Assembly: GCF_023167545.1 (NCBI RefSeq)
Contig: NZ_AP014647.1
Location: forward strand, 1-64,000
Length of the DNA stretch: 64,000 bases
DNA from: Streptococcus constellatus subsp. constellatus
GTDB lineage: Bacteria; Bacillota; Bacilli; Lactobacillales; Streptococcaceae
Direction: 5' to 3'
Positions 1 to 9,885 of this stretch are shown here, piece after piece. The notes beneath the pieces are model-generated. The model did not search any database. It was not told where the DNA came from and was given only the letters and a program-made list of their open reading frames with translations. The position numbers and the translations under genes are program-made. Each line of letters opens with the position of its first letter. Position 1 is the first letter of the stretch.

Positions 1-224
1 GTTAATTTTATTTTTTAAACTCACAGGATTATCCACTATTATTTTATAAGAAAATCTTGATAAATCACAGGAAAATTGTTTTATTCACAACCTGTGGAAA
101 ACTTGAAAGAACAATGTGAATTTATTTCCACAGATTGTGGAAAACTTTTACAGTTTATGGTAAAATATTTTTTATAGATTATTAAAAGAAGACAAAAAAA
201 CTGAATTAGCAAAGAAGGTTTTCT
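1..224. other. oriC, left DnaA-box cluster
   Basis: AT-rich non-coding DNA before dnaA with several matches to the DnaA box TTATCCACA: TTATCCACT at 29-37, TTATTCACA at 81-89, reverse-strand TGTGGAAAA at 93-101 and 136-144, and TTTCCACA at 125-132. Clustered boxes directly before dnaA are typical of Gram-positive origins and probably also serve DnaA autoregulation. The window starts inside this region, so its left limit is not seen. Confidence 0.85.
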
Positions 225-1568
225 ATGGCACAAGAAACTAGTTTTTGGGCGCGTGTTTTAGAATTAGCTCAAAAACAAATCAAAAAAAATACGTATGATT
301 ATTTCGTTGCAGGAGCTCGATTAATTAAAGTTGAAAATTTTCAAGCTACTATACTTCTCGATAGTACAGTCAAACAATTATTTTGGGAACAAAATTTAGC
401 AGATGTTATCATTACTGCAGGTTTTGAAGTGTACAATAATCAAATTACAATGCATTATATCTTTCAAGAAGAGAAGGATGAGGTTAATCAGTCAACAAAT
501 ACAAATCATTCAGTAATTACACCAAGCCTTCCTCCTATTGAAACTGGTTTAAAAACAAAATATACATTTGATAATTTTGTTCAAGGTGATGGAAATGTTT
601 GGGCACTATCAGCTGCACTTGCTGTTTCTGAAAATTTGGCAACAACTTATAATCCGTTATTTATTTATGGTGGTCCAGGCTTAGGAAAAACCCATTTATT
701 AAACGCAATTGGAAATCAAATTTTAGAAAATATACCAGATGCCAGAGTAAAATACATTCCTGCTGAGACTTTTATCAACGACTTTTTAGAACACCTTCGA
801 TTAGGTGAAATGGAAAGCTTTAAGAGAACTTATCGAAGCCTTGATCTCTTATTGATTGATGATATTCAATCTTTAGGAGGAAAGAAAGTTTCCACTCAAG
901 AAGAATTTTTTAATACTTTTAATGCTTTGCATGGAGATAATAAACAAATTGTACTAACAAGTGACCGTAGTCCTGATCATCTGGACAATCTTGAAGAACG
1001 TTTAGTCACGCGCTTTAAATGGGGATTAACTCAAAATATTACCCCACCAGATTTCGAAACAAGAGTTGCCATTTTACGCAATAAAATAGAAGATTTAGAC
1101 TATATTTTTCCAAATGATACTTTGGAATACTTAGCAGGTCAATTTGATTCAAATGTTCGAGATTTAGAAGGTGCCTTAAATGATATTTCTCTCATGGCCA
1201 GAGTGAAAAATCTTAAAGAAATTACAATTGATGTTGCTGCTGAAGCTATTCGAGCTCGAAAACAAGATGCAAGTCAAATGTTAGTTATTCCAATTGATAA
1301 AATCCAAACAGAAGTTGGAAATTTCTATGGCGTTAGCGTTAAAGAAATGAAAGGAAGTCGTCGTATTCAAAATATTGTTCTTGCTAGACAAGTAGCTATG
1401 TATCTTGCTCGTGAGTTAACTGATAATAGCCTTCCAAAAATTGGAAGAGAATTTGGTGGCAAAGATCATACAACAGTTATACATGCTCATGGAAAAATTA
1501 AAACAATGCTCGAAACAGATGATAATCTTCGCTTAGAAATAGAAAATATAAAGAATAAAATCAAATAA
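225..1568 (+). CDS. dnaA: Chromosomal replication initiator DnaA
   Basis: AAA+ initiator that binds DnaA boxes, melts the origin and loads helicase. The 447 residues show the usual layout: an N-terminal domain I (about 1-80), a short variable linker (about 81-108), the AAA+ core with Walker A GGPGLGKT at 149-156 and Walker B LLLIDDI near 210, and a C-terminal helix-turn-helix domain with the family signature around [16 protein letters not shown]. The ATG follows AAGAAGG at a good distance. It lies between two box clusters and heads the dnaA-dnaN region, as in nearly all Firmicutes. Length is normal for streptococci. Confidence 0.98.
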   Translation: MAQETSFWARVLELAQKQIKKNTYDYFVAGARLIKVENFQATILLDSTVKQLFWEQNLADVIITAGFEVYNNQITMHYIFQEEKDEVNQSTNTNHSVITPSLPPIETGLKTKYTFDNFVQGDGNVWALSAALAVSENLATTYNPLFIYGGPGLGKTHLLNAIGNQILENIPDARVKYIPAETFINDFLEHLRLGEMESFKRTYRSLDLLLIDDIQSLGGKKVSTQEEFFNTFNALHGDNKQIVLTSDRSPDHLDNLEERLVTRFKWGLTQNITPPDFETRVAILRNKIEDLDYIFPNDTLEYLAGQFDSNVRDLEGALNDISLMARVKNLKEITIDVAAEAIRARKQDASQMLVIPIDKIQTEVGNFYGVSVKEMKGSRRIQNIVLARQVAMYLARELTDNSLPKIGREFGGKDHTTVIHAHGKIKTMLETDDNLRLEIENIKNKIK

Positions 1569-1724
1569 TTGTGTATAATTGTAGAAAAAGAGTTAAAGTT
1601 ATTCACAATTTATAAACAAGTTTATTTCTGCATTCGAACACTAATTTGAAAACTTTTCCACAAGTTTCACACAAACTACTATTACTACTAACTTAATAAT
1701 CATAAAATAATAAAAGGAGTTTCT
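1569..1724. other. oriC, right part with DnaA boxes and DnaA-trio
   Basis: The dnaA-dnaN spacer carries DnaA-box-like sites TTATTCACA (1599-1607), TTTTCCACA (1654-1662) and TTTCACACA (1665-1673). They are followed at once by five trinucleotides CTA-CTA-TTA-CTA-CTA (1676-1690), whose complement reads 3'-GAT-GAT-AAT-GAT-GAT, the DnaA-trio pattern described for Bacillus. AT-rich DNA then runs to the dnaN ribosome-binding site. This is the likely unwinding site. The motif is seen directly; its function is inferred from Bacillus. Confidence 0.8.
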
Positions 1725-2861
1725 ATGATTAACTTTTCAATCAATAAAAATTTATTTTTACAAGCTTTAAATACCACCAAGCGGGCTATTAGTCACAAAA
1801 ATGCTATACCAATTCTTTCTACAGTAAAAATTGATGTCACAAATGAAGGGATTACATTGATTGGCTCTAATGGTCAAATCTCTATTGAAAATTTTATTTC
1901 AATTAAAAACGAAAATGCAGGGCTTTTAGTAACTTCTTCGGGCTCTATTTTACTTGAAGCAACTTTTTTCATCAATGTAGTATCAAGTCTTCCTGATATA
2001 ACACTTGATTTTAAAGAAATTGATCAAAAGCAGATTGTTCTAACAAGTGGAAAATCAGAAATCACTTTAAAAGGAAAAGATGCAGATCAATATCCTCGTA
2101 TTCAAGAAATTTCAGCAAGTAATCCCTTGGTTCTTGAAACAAGTGTTCTTAAAAATATCATTAATGAGACAGCTTTTGCGGCTAGTACACAAGAAAGTCG
2201 TCCGATTTTAACAGGAGTTCATTTTGTCTTAACAGAAAATAAAAATTTAAAGACAGTTGCAACAGATTCTCATCGGATGAGTCAAAAGCAAATTATTTTA
2301 GAAAAAAATGGAGATAACTTTGATGTTGTTATTCCTAGTCGTTCTTTACGTGAATTTTCAGCCGTTTTTACGGATGATATTGAAACAGTAGAAATTTACT
2401 TCACAAATAATCAATTGCTCTTTAGAAGTGAAAATATTAGCTTTTATACACGGCTTCTTGAAGGAAACTATCCTGATACCGATCGTTTAATTCCAACTGA
2501 TTTTAATAACATAATTACTTTTGATACTAACAATCTTCGTTATGCAATGGAACGTGCACGTCTTCTTTCAAATGCGACTCAAAATGGAACAGTAAAATTA
2601 GAAATTATAAATGGTGTAGTTAGTGCACATGTTAACTCCCCTGAAGTTGGACGTGTGAATGAAGAAATTGATACTGAAAGTATTTCAGGTCAAGATTTAA
2701 CCATTAGTTTCAATCCAACTTATTTAATTGATTCTTTAAAAGCTATTGACAGTGAAAAAGTTACAATCAGCTTTATTTCAGCTGTTCGCCCATTCACTTT
2801 GGTACCAAATGATGACACAGAAAACTTTATTCAATTGATTACACCAGTGAGAACAAATTAA
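1725..2861 (+). CDS. dnaN: DNA polymerase III beta subunit (sliding clamp)
   Basis: Ring-shaped processivity clamp that tethers the replicative polymerase and serves as a docking platform for repair and replication proteins. The 378 residues are the usual length and hold the three repeated clamp domains, ending in the conserved LITPVRTN. The ATG follows AAAAGGAG. It sits directly after the right half of oriC. The TAA stop shares its last A with the ATG of the next small gene, so the two are translationally coupled. Confidence 0.98.
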   Translation: MINFSINKNLFLQALNTTKRAISHKNAIPILSTVKIDVTNEGITLIGSNGQISIENFISIKNENAGLLVTSSGSILLEATFFINVVSSLPDITLDFKEIDQKQIVLTSGKSEITLKGKDADQYPRIQEISASNPLVLETSVLKNIINETAFAASTQESRPILTGVHFVLTENKNLKTVATDSHRMSQKQIILEKNGDNFDVVIPSRSLREFSAVFTDDIETVEIYFTNNQLLFRSENISFYTRLLEGNYPDTDRLIPTDFNNIITFDTNNLRYAMERARLLSNATQNGTVKLEIINGVVSAHVNSPEVGRVNEEIDTESISGQDLTISFNPTYLIDSLKAIDSEKVTISFISAVRPFTLVPNDDTENFIQLITPVRTN

Positions 2862-3058
2862 TGTATAATGTAGGAAATTTTGTTGAAATGAAAAAACCAC
2901 ATGCTTGTATCATTAAATCCACAGGCAAAAAAGCAAATCGTTGGGAAATTATTCGAGTAGGTGCAGATATTAAAATTCGCTGTACAAATTGTCAACATAT
3001 TGTGATGATGAGCCGATATGATTTTGGACGAAAATTGAAAAAAGTTCTAGGAAATTAA
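2861..3058 (+). CDS. DUF951 family small protein
   Basis: A 65-residue basic protein of the DUF951 family, found directly after dnaN in many streptococci and other Firmicutes. The sequence has a CTNC pair (CysX2Cys, residues 46-49) and an earlier KKPHAC, which suggests a small zinc- or nucleic-acid-binding fold. That function is inference, since the family has no settled role. Its start overlaps the dnaN stop by one base, and its own stop lies inside the hairpin of the following terminator. Confidence 0.85.
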   Translation: MYNVGNFVEMKKPHACIIKSTGKKANRWEIIRVGADIKIRCTNCQHIVMMSRYDFGRKLKKVLGN

Positions 3059-3076
3059 TTTCCTAGAACTTTTTTC
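3038..3076 (+). terminator. Terminator of dnaN-DUF951
   Basis: Perfect inverted repeat, arms 3038-3056 and 3057-3075, core AGTTCTAGGAAATT, ending in six T. The stop codon of the DUF951 gene (3056-3058) lies at the hairpin tip. The A/T flanks make it potentially bidirectional, so it may also end the lipoprotein gene on the other strand. Confidence 0.9.
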
Positions 3077-3144
3077 ATAATTATGTGACTTTCAGTCCGT
3101 CTCGCTCCGTAAGGTGCAAGACAAATAAACCACCCGTTTTGATT

Positions 3145-3645
3145 TTATTTTAATTTTTCAAATTTACCATCTGTAACTTCTTTAAAACCTTTACTTGTTA
3201 AGAACTTTTTACTAGCTTTCATGCTAACTTTTTTAGATTTTCTTGTATTTTTATCTGTGTACATTCCAGGTAAGTTTACTAATTTATCAAAGTCTACTTT
3301 ATTGAAGTTAATTTCTAAACTTTCTCTAACTCCTTTATCTTCATAAACAACTTTTTCTTTAATCCCCTTAATATTTTGATACATTTGTGAAGTTTTATCA
3401 ATTCTATCTTTAACATCTTCTTTTTTAGTAGCTCCTAATGTTTTATAAGACCAAAATGAATCAGTAGTTTGTTTTGTGACAATATCTCCTTTATAATAAT
3501 AAGTTAATCGTAAGTCATATTGTAAATTTTGATCAATTCTTTGGAATGACATTGTTTTTTCTTGGGCTCCACATGCTCCAAGGATAATTAGTGAAACAAT
3601 TGTAACAAAGCCAAGTAACAATTGTTTAAAATAACTTTTTTTCAT
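3145..3645 (-). CDS. DUF1307 (YehR-like) lipoprotein
   Basis: A 166-residue exported lipoprotein. It begins MKKSYFKQ, followed by a hydrophobic stretch and the lipobox ILGAC, so Cys25 would be lipidated and the protein held on the outer face of the membrane. The rest matches the DUF1307/YehR family (YYYKGDIVTKQTT, GIKEKV.YED, VDFDKL..LPGM). Function is unknown. It is transcribed against dnaN and ychF and stands alone. A Shine-Dalgarno (GGAGGTAAAT on the minus strand) precedes the ATG. Confidence 0.85.
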   Translation of the reverse strand: MKKSYFKQLLLGFVTIVSLIILGACGAQEKTMSFQRIDQNLQYDLRLTYYYKGDIVTKQTTDSFWSYKTLGATKKEDVKDRIDKTSQMYQNIKGIKEKVVYEDKGVRESLEINFNKVDFDKLVNLPGMYTDKNTRKSKKVSMKASKKFLTSKGFKEVTDGKFEKLK

Positions 3646-3648
3646 GGT

Positions 3649-3697
3649 ATTTACCTCCTATAGCTTAATAAAATTATAATATTTTTATGAGGTAAAT
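3649..3697 (-). promoter_or_regulatory. Promoter and possible operator of the lipoprotein gene
   Basis: On the minus strand a TATAAT box (3673-3678) lies between the arms of a perfect 9-bp inverted repeat, ATTTACCTC (3649-3657) and GAGGTAAAT (3689-3697). One arm overlaps the ribosome-binding site. The arrangement could be an operator around the promoter; the regulator is unknown. Confidence 0.4.
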
Positions 3698-3746
3698 GCA
3701 ATATTTTATTAAAATGATTAAGTTGTAAGTCAAATGGCTGTAAATA

Positions 3747-3755
3747 TGGTATAAT
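3747..3755 (+). promoter_or_regulatory. Extended -10 promoter of ychF
   Basis: TGG-TATAAT at 3747-3755, an extended -10 element, 37 bases before the ychF ATG. No good -35 is seen at 17 bases, as is common for extended -10 promoters in streptococci. Confidence 0.6.
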
Positions 3756-3791
3756 GATTTATTGAATTGAAAAGATGAAAGGAAGCGCGAA

Positions 3792-4907
3792 ATGGCTTTA
3801 ACAGCAGGAATTGTGGGATTGCCTAATGTTGGAAAATCCACTTTATTTAATGCAATTACAAAAGCGGGAGCAGAAGCAGCTAACTATCCCTTTGCGACGA
3901 TAGACCCTAATGTTGGTATGGTTGAAGTACCAGATGTCCGTTTACAGAAGTTGACAGAACTTATTGTTCCTAAAAAGACTGTACCAACAACGTTTGAGTT
4001 TACAGATATTGCAGGTATTGTCAAGGGAGCGTCGAAGGGTGAAGGCCTTGGTAATAAATTTTTAGCTAATATTCGTGAAGTAGATGCTATCGTTCATGTA
4101 GTGCGGGCTTTTGATGATGAAAATGTTATGCGTGAGCAAGGACGTGAGTCGAGTTTTGTTGACCCAATGGCTGATATTGAAACAATTAATCTTGAGTTGA
4201 TTTTAGCAGATTTGGAAAGTATCAACAAACGCTATGCACGTGTGGAAAAAGTTGCTCGAACCCAAAAAGATAAAGATTCAGTAGCTGAGTTTCATGTTTT
4301 GCAAAAAATTAAGCCAGTTTTGGAAAATGGTTTATCAGCTCGTACCATTGAATTTGATGAGGAAGAACAAAAGATTGTCAAAAAATTATTTTTATTGACC
4401 ACAAAACCAGTGCTTTATGTTGCTAATGTTGGTGAAGATGAGGTAGCAGATCCTGATAATATTGATTATGTTCAACAAATTCGCGAATTTGCAGCAACTG
4501 AAAATGCAGAGGTAGTTGTCATATCTGCGCGTGCTGAAGAAGAAATTTCTGAACTTGATGATGAAGATAGGGTGGAATTTTTAGAAGCAATGGGCTTAGA
4601 TGAATCTGGAGTTGATAAATTAACCAGAGCAGCTTATCATTTATTAGGACTTGGAACTTATTTTACAGCAGGAGAAAAGGAAGTTCGAGCTTGGACATTT
4701 AAACGTGGCATAAAAGCACCACAAGCAGCTGGAATTATTCACTCAGACTTTGAGAAAGGCTTCATTCGTGCTGTAACCATGTCTTATGATGATTTAGTAA
4801 AATATGGGAGTGAAAAAGCAGTCAAGGAAGCAGGACGGCTACGCGAAGAAGGAAAAGAATATATCGTTCAAGATGGCGATATTATGGAATTTAGATTTAA
4901 TGTGTAA
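3792..4907 (+). CDS. ychF: Ribosome-binding ATPase YchF
   Basis: Obg-family P-loop NTPase that prefers ATP and binds ribosomes and the proteasome-like degradation machinery, with a role in stress responses. The 371 residues carry G1 GLPNVGKST at 8-16, a [17 protein letters not shown] switch II segment near 70, and a C-terminal TGS domain ending [16 protein letters not shown]. Length matches the family. SD GAAAGGAAG precedes the ATG. The ychF-pth-mfd order is conserved in streptococci. Confidence 0.97.
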   Translation: MALTAGIVGLPNVGKSTLFNAITKAGAEAANYPFATIDPNVGMVEVPDVRLQKLTELIVPKKTVPTTFEFTDIAGIVKGASKGEGLGNKFLANIREVDAIVHVVRAFDDENVMREQGRESSFVDPMADIETINLELILADLESINKRYARVEKVARTQKDKDSVAEFHVLQKIKPVLENGLSARTIEFDEEEQKIVKKLFLLTTKPVLYVANVGEDEVADPDNIDYVQQIREFAATENAEVVVISARAEEEISELDDEDRVEFLEAMGLDESGVDKLTRAAYHLLGLGTYFTAGEKEVRAWTFKRGIKAPQAAGIIHSDFEKGFIRAVTMSYDDLVKYGSEKAVKEAGRLREEGKEYIVQDGDIMEFRFNV

Positions 4908-4932
4908 AGTAATGTAAATTAAATATAAATAA

Positions 4933-4956
4933 GGTTGGAAAAACTTTTCCAGCCCT
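4933..4956 (+). terminator. Weak terminator between ychF and pth
   Basis: Inverted repeat GGTTGGAAAA (4933-4942) and TTTTCCAGCC (4945-4954) with one G-U pair, followed by a broken T-rich stretch. It could partly end ychF transcription while letting some read into pth and mfd. Confidence 0.55.
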
Positions 4957-4979
4957 TTTGGTCTTTTTGGAGGTAAAAA

Positions 4980-5549
4980 ATGGTAAAGATGTTTGTAGGG
5001 TTAGGAAATCCTGGAGAAAAATATTTTGAGACAAAACATAATATCGGATTTATGATGGTTGACAAACTATGTAAAGAAAAACAATTAACATTTACAGTTG
5101 ATAAAATTTTTCAAGCAGAACTAGCTTCTACCTTTTTTAATGGTGAGAAAGTGTATTTTGTAAAACCGACAACTTTTATGAATGAGAGTGGAAGGGCTGT
5201 TCATGCTCTTTTATCCTATTATGGATTAGATATTGAGGATTTAGTAGTTATCTACGATGATTTAGATATGGAAGTAGGAAAAATACGACTTAGGACGAAA
5301 GGATCTGCTGGTGGGCATAATGGCATCAAATCAATTATTAAACATATTGGAACTCAAGAATTTAAACGAATTAAAATTGGTATTGGTCGTCCCAAAAATA
5401 ATATGACAATTATTCACTATGTGCTAGGAAAATTTGCAAAAGAAGATTATGCTATAATTTTAAATACACTTGACAAGGTTGACGATGCTGTAAAGTATTA
5501 TTTACAGTCTAATGATTTTGAACAAACAATGCAACAATACAATGGATAA
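4980..5549 (+). CDS. pth: Peptidyl-tRNA hydrolase
   Basis: Cleaves peptidyl-tRNAs released from stalled ribosomes and so recycles tRNA. The 189-residue protein opens with [19 protein letters not shown], holding the conserved Asn and catalytic His of the family, and later shows [10 protein letters not shown] and [12 protein letters not shown]. The first ATG follows a strong GGAGGT. A second ATG three codons on is also possible, since many family members begin one to three residues before the VGLGNPG motif. It is nearly contiguous with mfd (3-base gap). Confidence 0.97.
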   Translation: MVKMFVGLGNPGEKYFETKHNIGFMMVDKLCKEKQLTFTVDKIFQAELASTFFNGEKVYFVKPTTFMNESGRAVHALLSYYGLDIEDLVVIYDDLDMEVGKIRLRTKGSAGGHNGIKSIIKHIGTQEFKRIKIGIGRPKNNMTIIHYVLGKFAKEDYAIILNTLDKVDDAVKYYLQSNDFEQTMQQYNG

Positions 5550-5552
5550 AAA

Positions 5553-8500
5553 ATGGATATTATTGAGTTTTTTAATCAAAATAAACAAATAGCTGATTGG
5601 CAAAAAAATCTAAATAAATCAATTCGACAACTATTGATGGGATTGTCATCTTCAAGTAAGGCTATCACCATGGCCTCTTGTGTAGAGGAGAATCATAAAA
5701 TTCTGATTTTAACGTCTAGTTATAGTGAAGCGGAGAAACTTTCTAGTGATTTGATTGGATTGTTGGGAGAGAAAAAAGTATATACATTTCTTGCAGATGA
5801 TACTCCATTAGCTGAGTTTGTCTTCTCTTCTCAAGAAAAGATTTTTGCTCGTCTAGAAGCTCTAGATTTCTTATTAGATTCTCAACAATCAGGATTTTTA
5901 ATAGTTAATGTGGCTGCTAGTCAACTATTTTTACCTAATCCCATTAACTTTAATTCGGCTTATATTAATCTGAAAATAGGAAGTGAATATGAATTAAAAG
6001 ATTTGATTCATCAATTGTCAAATTCAGGTTATAAACAAGTATCACAAGTATTGAATCAAGGAGAGTTCAGTCTTCGAGGTGATATTTTAGATATTTTTGA
6101 GCGCTCTAGTCAAATGCCTTTTCGAATTGAATTTTTTGGTGATGAAGTTGATGGTATTCGTCTATTTAATCCGGAAAATCAAATTTCTATTCAAAATGTA
6201 GAACATGTGCGTATTCATCCTGCTACAGATATCATATTTACTAAAGTAGATTATAGAAATGCACAGAAAAAAATAGAAAATCTTATAGAAAAAACTGTAG
6301 ATTTAACGTTGAAATCCTATTTAGAGGAAATTTTAACTAGTATAAAAGAACAGACTCAACATGCTGATATTAGAAAATTATTGTCTTATTTTTATCAAAA
6401 TGAATGGACAATTCTTGATTATCTTCCAAAACATAGCCCAATTTTCTTTGATGACTTTCAAAAGATCATGAATAAGAATGCTCAATTTCAATTAGAAGCA
6501 ACAAATTTATTGACAGAAAGTTTACAAAAAAGTAAAGCTGTTGCAAATCAATCTTATTTTGCAGATACATATTCAATATTTAGAAAGTATAAACCAGCTA
6601 CCTTCTTTTCAAATTTTCATAAAGGATTAGGAAATTTAAAATTTGATTCTCTTTATCAGTTTAATGAGTATCCTATGCAGGAATTTTTTAGTCAATTTCA
6701 GCTTTTGAAAGAGGAAATTAGTCGATATAAAAAATCTAACTATACAGTTATTATACAATCAAATTCTTTATTGTCTTTACAAAGTTTACATAAAACTTTA
6801 CAAGAATATGAAATTCCACTTGATTATGTAAATGATGCCAAGATTCATAAACATACTGTTCAGTTAGTAAAAGGACATTTAATTCAAGGATTTGATTTTA
6901 TAGACGAAAAAATCGTTTTGATCACTGAATATGATATTCTGCAAAAAAAAGTAAAACGAAAAATTCGCAGGCAAAATATTTCTAATGCTGAACGTTTGAA
7001 AAATTATAATGAGCTGGAAAAAGGAGATTATGTTGTTCATAATGTTCATGGAATCGGTCGATATTTAGGAATTGAAACGATTGAAATTTCAGGAATTCAT
7101 CGTGATTATCTTACTATTCAATATCAAAATGCAGATCGTATTTCTATTCCTGTTGATCAGATTCACTTACTATCTAAATATGTTGCGAGTGATGGTAAAG
7201 CGCCTAAGCTTAATAAATTAAATGATGGGCGTTTTCAAAAAAATAAACAGAGAGTGCAACATCAGGTCGAAAATATTGCTGAGGATTTAATCAAACTTTA
7301 CGCAGAAAGAAGTCAACTAAAGGGATTTGCGTTTTCTAGTGATGATATTTATCAGCAAGAATTTGATAATGATTTTCCTTATGTAGAAACAGAAGATCAA
7401 CTGCATTCTATAAAAGAAGTTAAAAAAGATATGGAAAGTGATCATCCTATGGATCGTCTTTTAGTGGGGGATGTTGGTTTTGGAAAGACGGAAGTAGCTA
7501 TGAGAGCTGCTTTTAAAGCAGTAAACGATCACAAACAAGTGGCAATTTTAGTTCCCACTACGGTTTTAGCACAACAACATTATACGAATTTTAAGGAACG
7601 TTTCAATGATTTTCCTATTAATATTGAAGTATTAAGTCGTTTTAAAAGTAAATCAGAACAAACAATAATTTTAGAAAAACTAAAAAAAGGGCAGGTGGAT
7701 ATTATTATTGGAACGCATCGCCTCCTGTCAAAAGATATTGTATTTGCTGATTTGGGACTCATTGTTATTGATGAGGAACAACGCTTTGGAGTTAAACATA
7801 AAGAAAAATTAAAAGAGTTGAAAACGAAAGTTGATGTTTTAACCTTGACGGCGACCCCTATTCCTCGTACGCTTCACATGTCTATGTTAGGTATACGTGA
7901 TTTATCAGTTATTGAAACTCCTCCAACAAATCGCTACCCAGTTCAAACTTATGTTTTAGAAAATAATGTAACAGTCATTAGAGATGCAGTTTTAAGAGAA
8001 ATGGATCGAGGGGGGCAGATTTACTATCTTTACAATAAAGTTGACACAATGGAGCAAAAAGTTTCAGAATTGAAAGAACTGATTCCAGAGGCTTCTATTG
8101 GATATGTGCATGGTCAAATGAGTGAAATTCTTCTTGAAAGTACTTTACTTGATTTTATCAATGGGGAATATGATCTTCTAGTAACAACGACGATTATTGA
8201 AACTGGTGTTGATATTCCTAATGTTAATACTCTTTTTATTGAAAATGCAGATCACATGGGATTATCAACTTTATATCAATTGCGAGGGCGTATTGGTCGT
8301 AGCAATCGTATTGCATATGCTTATCTCATGTATCATCCTGACAAGTCTTTAACAGAAGTTTCTGAAAAACGTTTAGAAACTATAAAAGGTTTTACAGAAT
8401 TGGGTTCTGGTTTTAAAATTGCTATGCGTGATTTATCCATTCGTGGTGCAGGAAATATTTTAGGAAGTTCACAGTCTGGCTTTATTGATTCTGTTGGATT

Positions 8501-9047
8501 TGAAATGTATTCTCAATTGCTGGAGGAAGCTATTGCTAAGAGACAAGGAAAAGAGACAAAAAGGAAAAAAGGAAATGCTGAAATTAATTTACAAATTGAT
8601 GCCTATCTTCCTAGTGATTATATTGCTGATGAAAGGCAAAAAATTGAAATTTACAAACGGATTCATGAGATTGACAGTCGTGTAAATTATGAAGAATTAC
8701 AGAATGAGTTGATTGATCGTTTCGGAGAATATCCAGATGTTGTTGCCTTTCTATTGGAAATTGGTCTTATAAAATTTTATTTAGATCAAGTTTTTGTGCA
8801 ACTCATTGAGAGAAAACAACAATCTGTAGTGGTTCGGTTTGAAAAAGTTTCTCAACGTTTTTTCTTAACCCAAGATTATTTTGAAGCCCTTTCCGTAACA
8901 GATTTACAAGCAAGAATTTCAGAAAATAAAGGATTGATTGAAGTTATATTTAATGTAAAAAATAAAAAAGATTATAAAATTTTAGAAGAACTTCTGCAAT
9001 TTTCTGAAAAATTAGTAGAAATTAAAAATCAAAAGAAAGATTGCTAA
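5553..9047 (+). CDS. mfd: Transcription-repair coupling factor Mfd
   Basis: Superfamily 2 translocase that removes RNA polymerase stalled at DNA damage and recruits UvrA. Its 1164 residues are full length. Seen are an N-terminal UvrB-like region, the RNA-polymerase-interacting domain (GDYVVHNVHGIGRYLG, near 490-505), Walker A GDVGFGKT at 639-646, the DEEQRFG box, the TATPIPRT motif, the QLRGRIGRS helicase motif and a C-terminal TRCF domain. The ATG comes 3 bases after the pth stop, so the two are likely cotranscribed. Confidence 0.98.
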   Translation: MDIIEFFNQNKQIADWQKNLNKSIRQLLMGLSSSSKAITMASCVEENHKILILTSSYSEAEKLSSDLIGLLGEKKVYTFLADDTPLAEFVFSSQEKIFARLEALDFLLDSQQSGFLIVNVAASQLFLPNPINFNSAYINLKIGSEYELKDLIHQLSNSGYKQVSQVLNQGEFSLRGDILDIFERSSQMPFRIEFFGDEVDGIRLFNPENQISIQNVEHVRIHPATDIIFTKVDYRNAQKKIENLIEKTVDLTLKSYLEEILTSIKEQTQHADIRKLLSYFYQNEWTILDYLPKHSPIFFDDFQKIMNKNAQFQLEATNLLTESLQKSKAVANQSYFADTYSIFRKYKPATFFSNFHKGLGNLKFDSLYQFNEYPMQEFFSQFQLLKEEISRYKKSNYTVIIQSNSLLSLQSLHKTLQEYEIPLDYVNDAKIHKHTVQLVKGHLIQGFDFIDEKIVLITEYDILQKKVKRKIRRQNISNAERLKNYNELEKGDYVVHNVHGIGRYLGIETIEISGIHRDYLTIQYQNADRISIPVDQIHLLSKYVASDGKAPKLNKLNDGRFQKNKQRVQHQVENIAEDLIKLYAERSQLKGFAFSSDDIYQQEFDNDFPYVETEDQLHSIKEVKKDMESDHPMDRLLVGDVGFGKTEVAMRAAFKAVNDHKQVAILVPTTVLAQQHYTNFKERFNDFPINIEVLSRFKSKSEQTIILEKLKKGQVDIIIGTHRLLSKDIVFADLGLIVIDEEQRFGVKHKEKLKELKTKVDVLTLTATPIPRTLHMSMLGIRDLSVIETPPTNRYPVQTYVLENNVTVIRDAVLREMDRGGQIYYLYNKVDTMEQKVSELKELIPEASIGYVHGQMSEILLESTLLDFINGEYDLLVTTTIIETGVDIPNVNTLFIENADHMGLSTLYQLRGRIGRSNRIAYAYLMYHPDKSLTEVSEKRLETIKGFTELGSGFKIAMRDLSIRGAGNILGSSQSGFIDSVGFEMYSQLLEEAIAKRQGKETKRKKGNAEINLQIDAYLPSDYIADERQKIEIYKRIHEIDSRVNYEELQNELIDRFGEYPDVVAFLLEIGLIKFYLDQVFVQLIERKQQSVVVRFEKVSQRFFLTQDYFEALSVTDLQARISENKGLIEVIFNVKNKKDYKILEELLQFSEKLVEIKNQKKDC

Positions 9048-9126
9048 CTTTACAATTCTGTAAAGTTTTACTTTCATCTATAATATTTTTTTAAAAAATG
9101 GTAAAATAATAAATTGAGGTAACTTT

Positions 9127-9393
9127 ATGAGATTAGATAAATATTTGAAAGTATCCCGTATTATAAAACGTCGTCCTATCGCTAAAGAAGTAGCCGATAA
9201 GGGAAGAATCAAAGTAAATGGAATTTTAGCTAAAAGTTCAGCAAATTTAAAAATCAATGATGAAATAGAGATTCGTTTTGGAAATAAAATTTTATTAGTC
9301 CGTGTTCTGGAAATGAAAGATAGCACGAAAAAAGAAGACGCCGCTAAAATGTATGACATTATAAAAGAAACAAAGGTAGAAGTAGATGGCTAG
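9127..9393 (+). CDS. rqcP: RqcP, S4-domain ribosome quality control factor
   Basis: An 88-residue S4 RNA-binding protein (YabO/RqcP family). In Bacillus RqcP works with RqcH to add C-terminal alanine tails to nascent chains on obstructed 50S subunits. The S4 fold fills residues 1-60 ([20 protein letters not shown], then [21 protein letters not shown]). A TAAAAT -10-like box and GAGG precede the ATG. Its end overlaps the next gene by 8 bases. The rqcP-divIC pairing is conserved across Firmicutes. Confidence 0.93.
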   Translation: MRLDKYLKVSRIIKRRPIAKEVADKGRIKVNGILAKSSANLKINDEIEIRFGNKILLVRVLEMKDSTKKEDAAKMYDIIKETKVEVDG

Positions 9394-9754
9394 AAATATT
9401 ATTCAATTAAATAATCGCTATATACGAGATGAAAATCAACATCGCCGTTATTTAGAGCAGGAAAGAAGAAAACAGAATCGCTTTATGGGTTGGGTATTGA
9501 TTTTAGTCATCTTATTGTTTATTTTACCGACATTTAATTTGATTCAAAGTTATCAAAATTTACTAGAACGTCGATCACAATTGACACATTTGCAAAAGAA
9601 ATATGAAGAAATAAGTAACGAAAAAGAATCTCAAAAAGCTTTTGCTAATAAATTAAAAGATGAAGAATATGCTGCTAAGTATGCACGCGCCAAATACTAT
9701 TATTCTAAGCAAGGAGAACGTGTTTATACAATCCCAGGATTGTTGCCACAGTAA
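9386..9754 (+). CDS. divIC: Septum formation initiator DivIC (FtsB-like)
   Basis: A 122-residue bitopic membrane protein of the FtsB/DivIC family and part of the FtsL-DivIC-DivIB divisome subcomplex. A basic cytoplasmic N-terminus (about 1-33, rich in Arg) is followed by a single membrane segment (about 34-54), then an extracytoplasmic coiled coil (about 56-90), then [22 protein letters not shown], the DivIC signature. Overlap with rqcP by 8 bases implies translational coupling. Confidence 0.92.
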   Translation: MARNIIQLNNRYIRDENQHRRYLEQERRKQNRFMGWVLILVILLFILPTFNLIQSYQNLLERRSQLTHLQKKYEEISNEKESQKAFANKLKDEEYAAKYARAKYYYSKQGERVYTIPGLLPQ

Positions 9755-9756
9755 AA

Positions 9757-9885
9757 ATGGAAAATTTATTACAAACAGTTGAACAATTTTTGGAGTTTTC
9801 AGATGAAAAATTAGAAGAGTTGTCCAAAAAGAATCAAGCTTTGAAATTAGAAGAGTTCAAAAAGGAAAGGGGAGATTATGCGTAA
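9757..9885 (+). CDS. Small conserved acidic protein (42 aa)
   Basis: A short open frame of 42 codons from ATG 9757, two bases after the divIC stop, to TAA 9883-9885. It begins MENLLQTVEQFLEFSDEKLE and ends with a charged helix rich in Glu and Lys. It overlaps the ATG of the next gene by 8 bases. Pneumococcus has a similarly sized gene at the same place (SP_0009), which supports a real gene. Function is unknown; the heptad-like Leu spacing suggests one amphipathic helix. Confidence 0.75.
   Translation: MENLLQTVEQFLEFSDEKLEELSKKNQALKLEEFKKERGDYA

Noticed and set aside
3077..3144. GC-richer stretch (around CCGTCTCGCTCCGTAAGG) after the DUF951 terminator as an IS scar
   Set aside because: Too short and without an identifiable match or repeat in the window.
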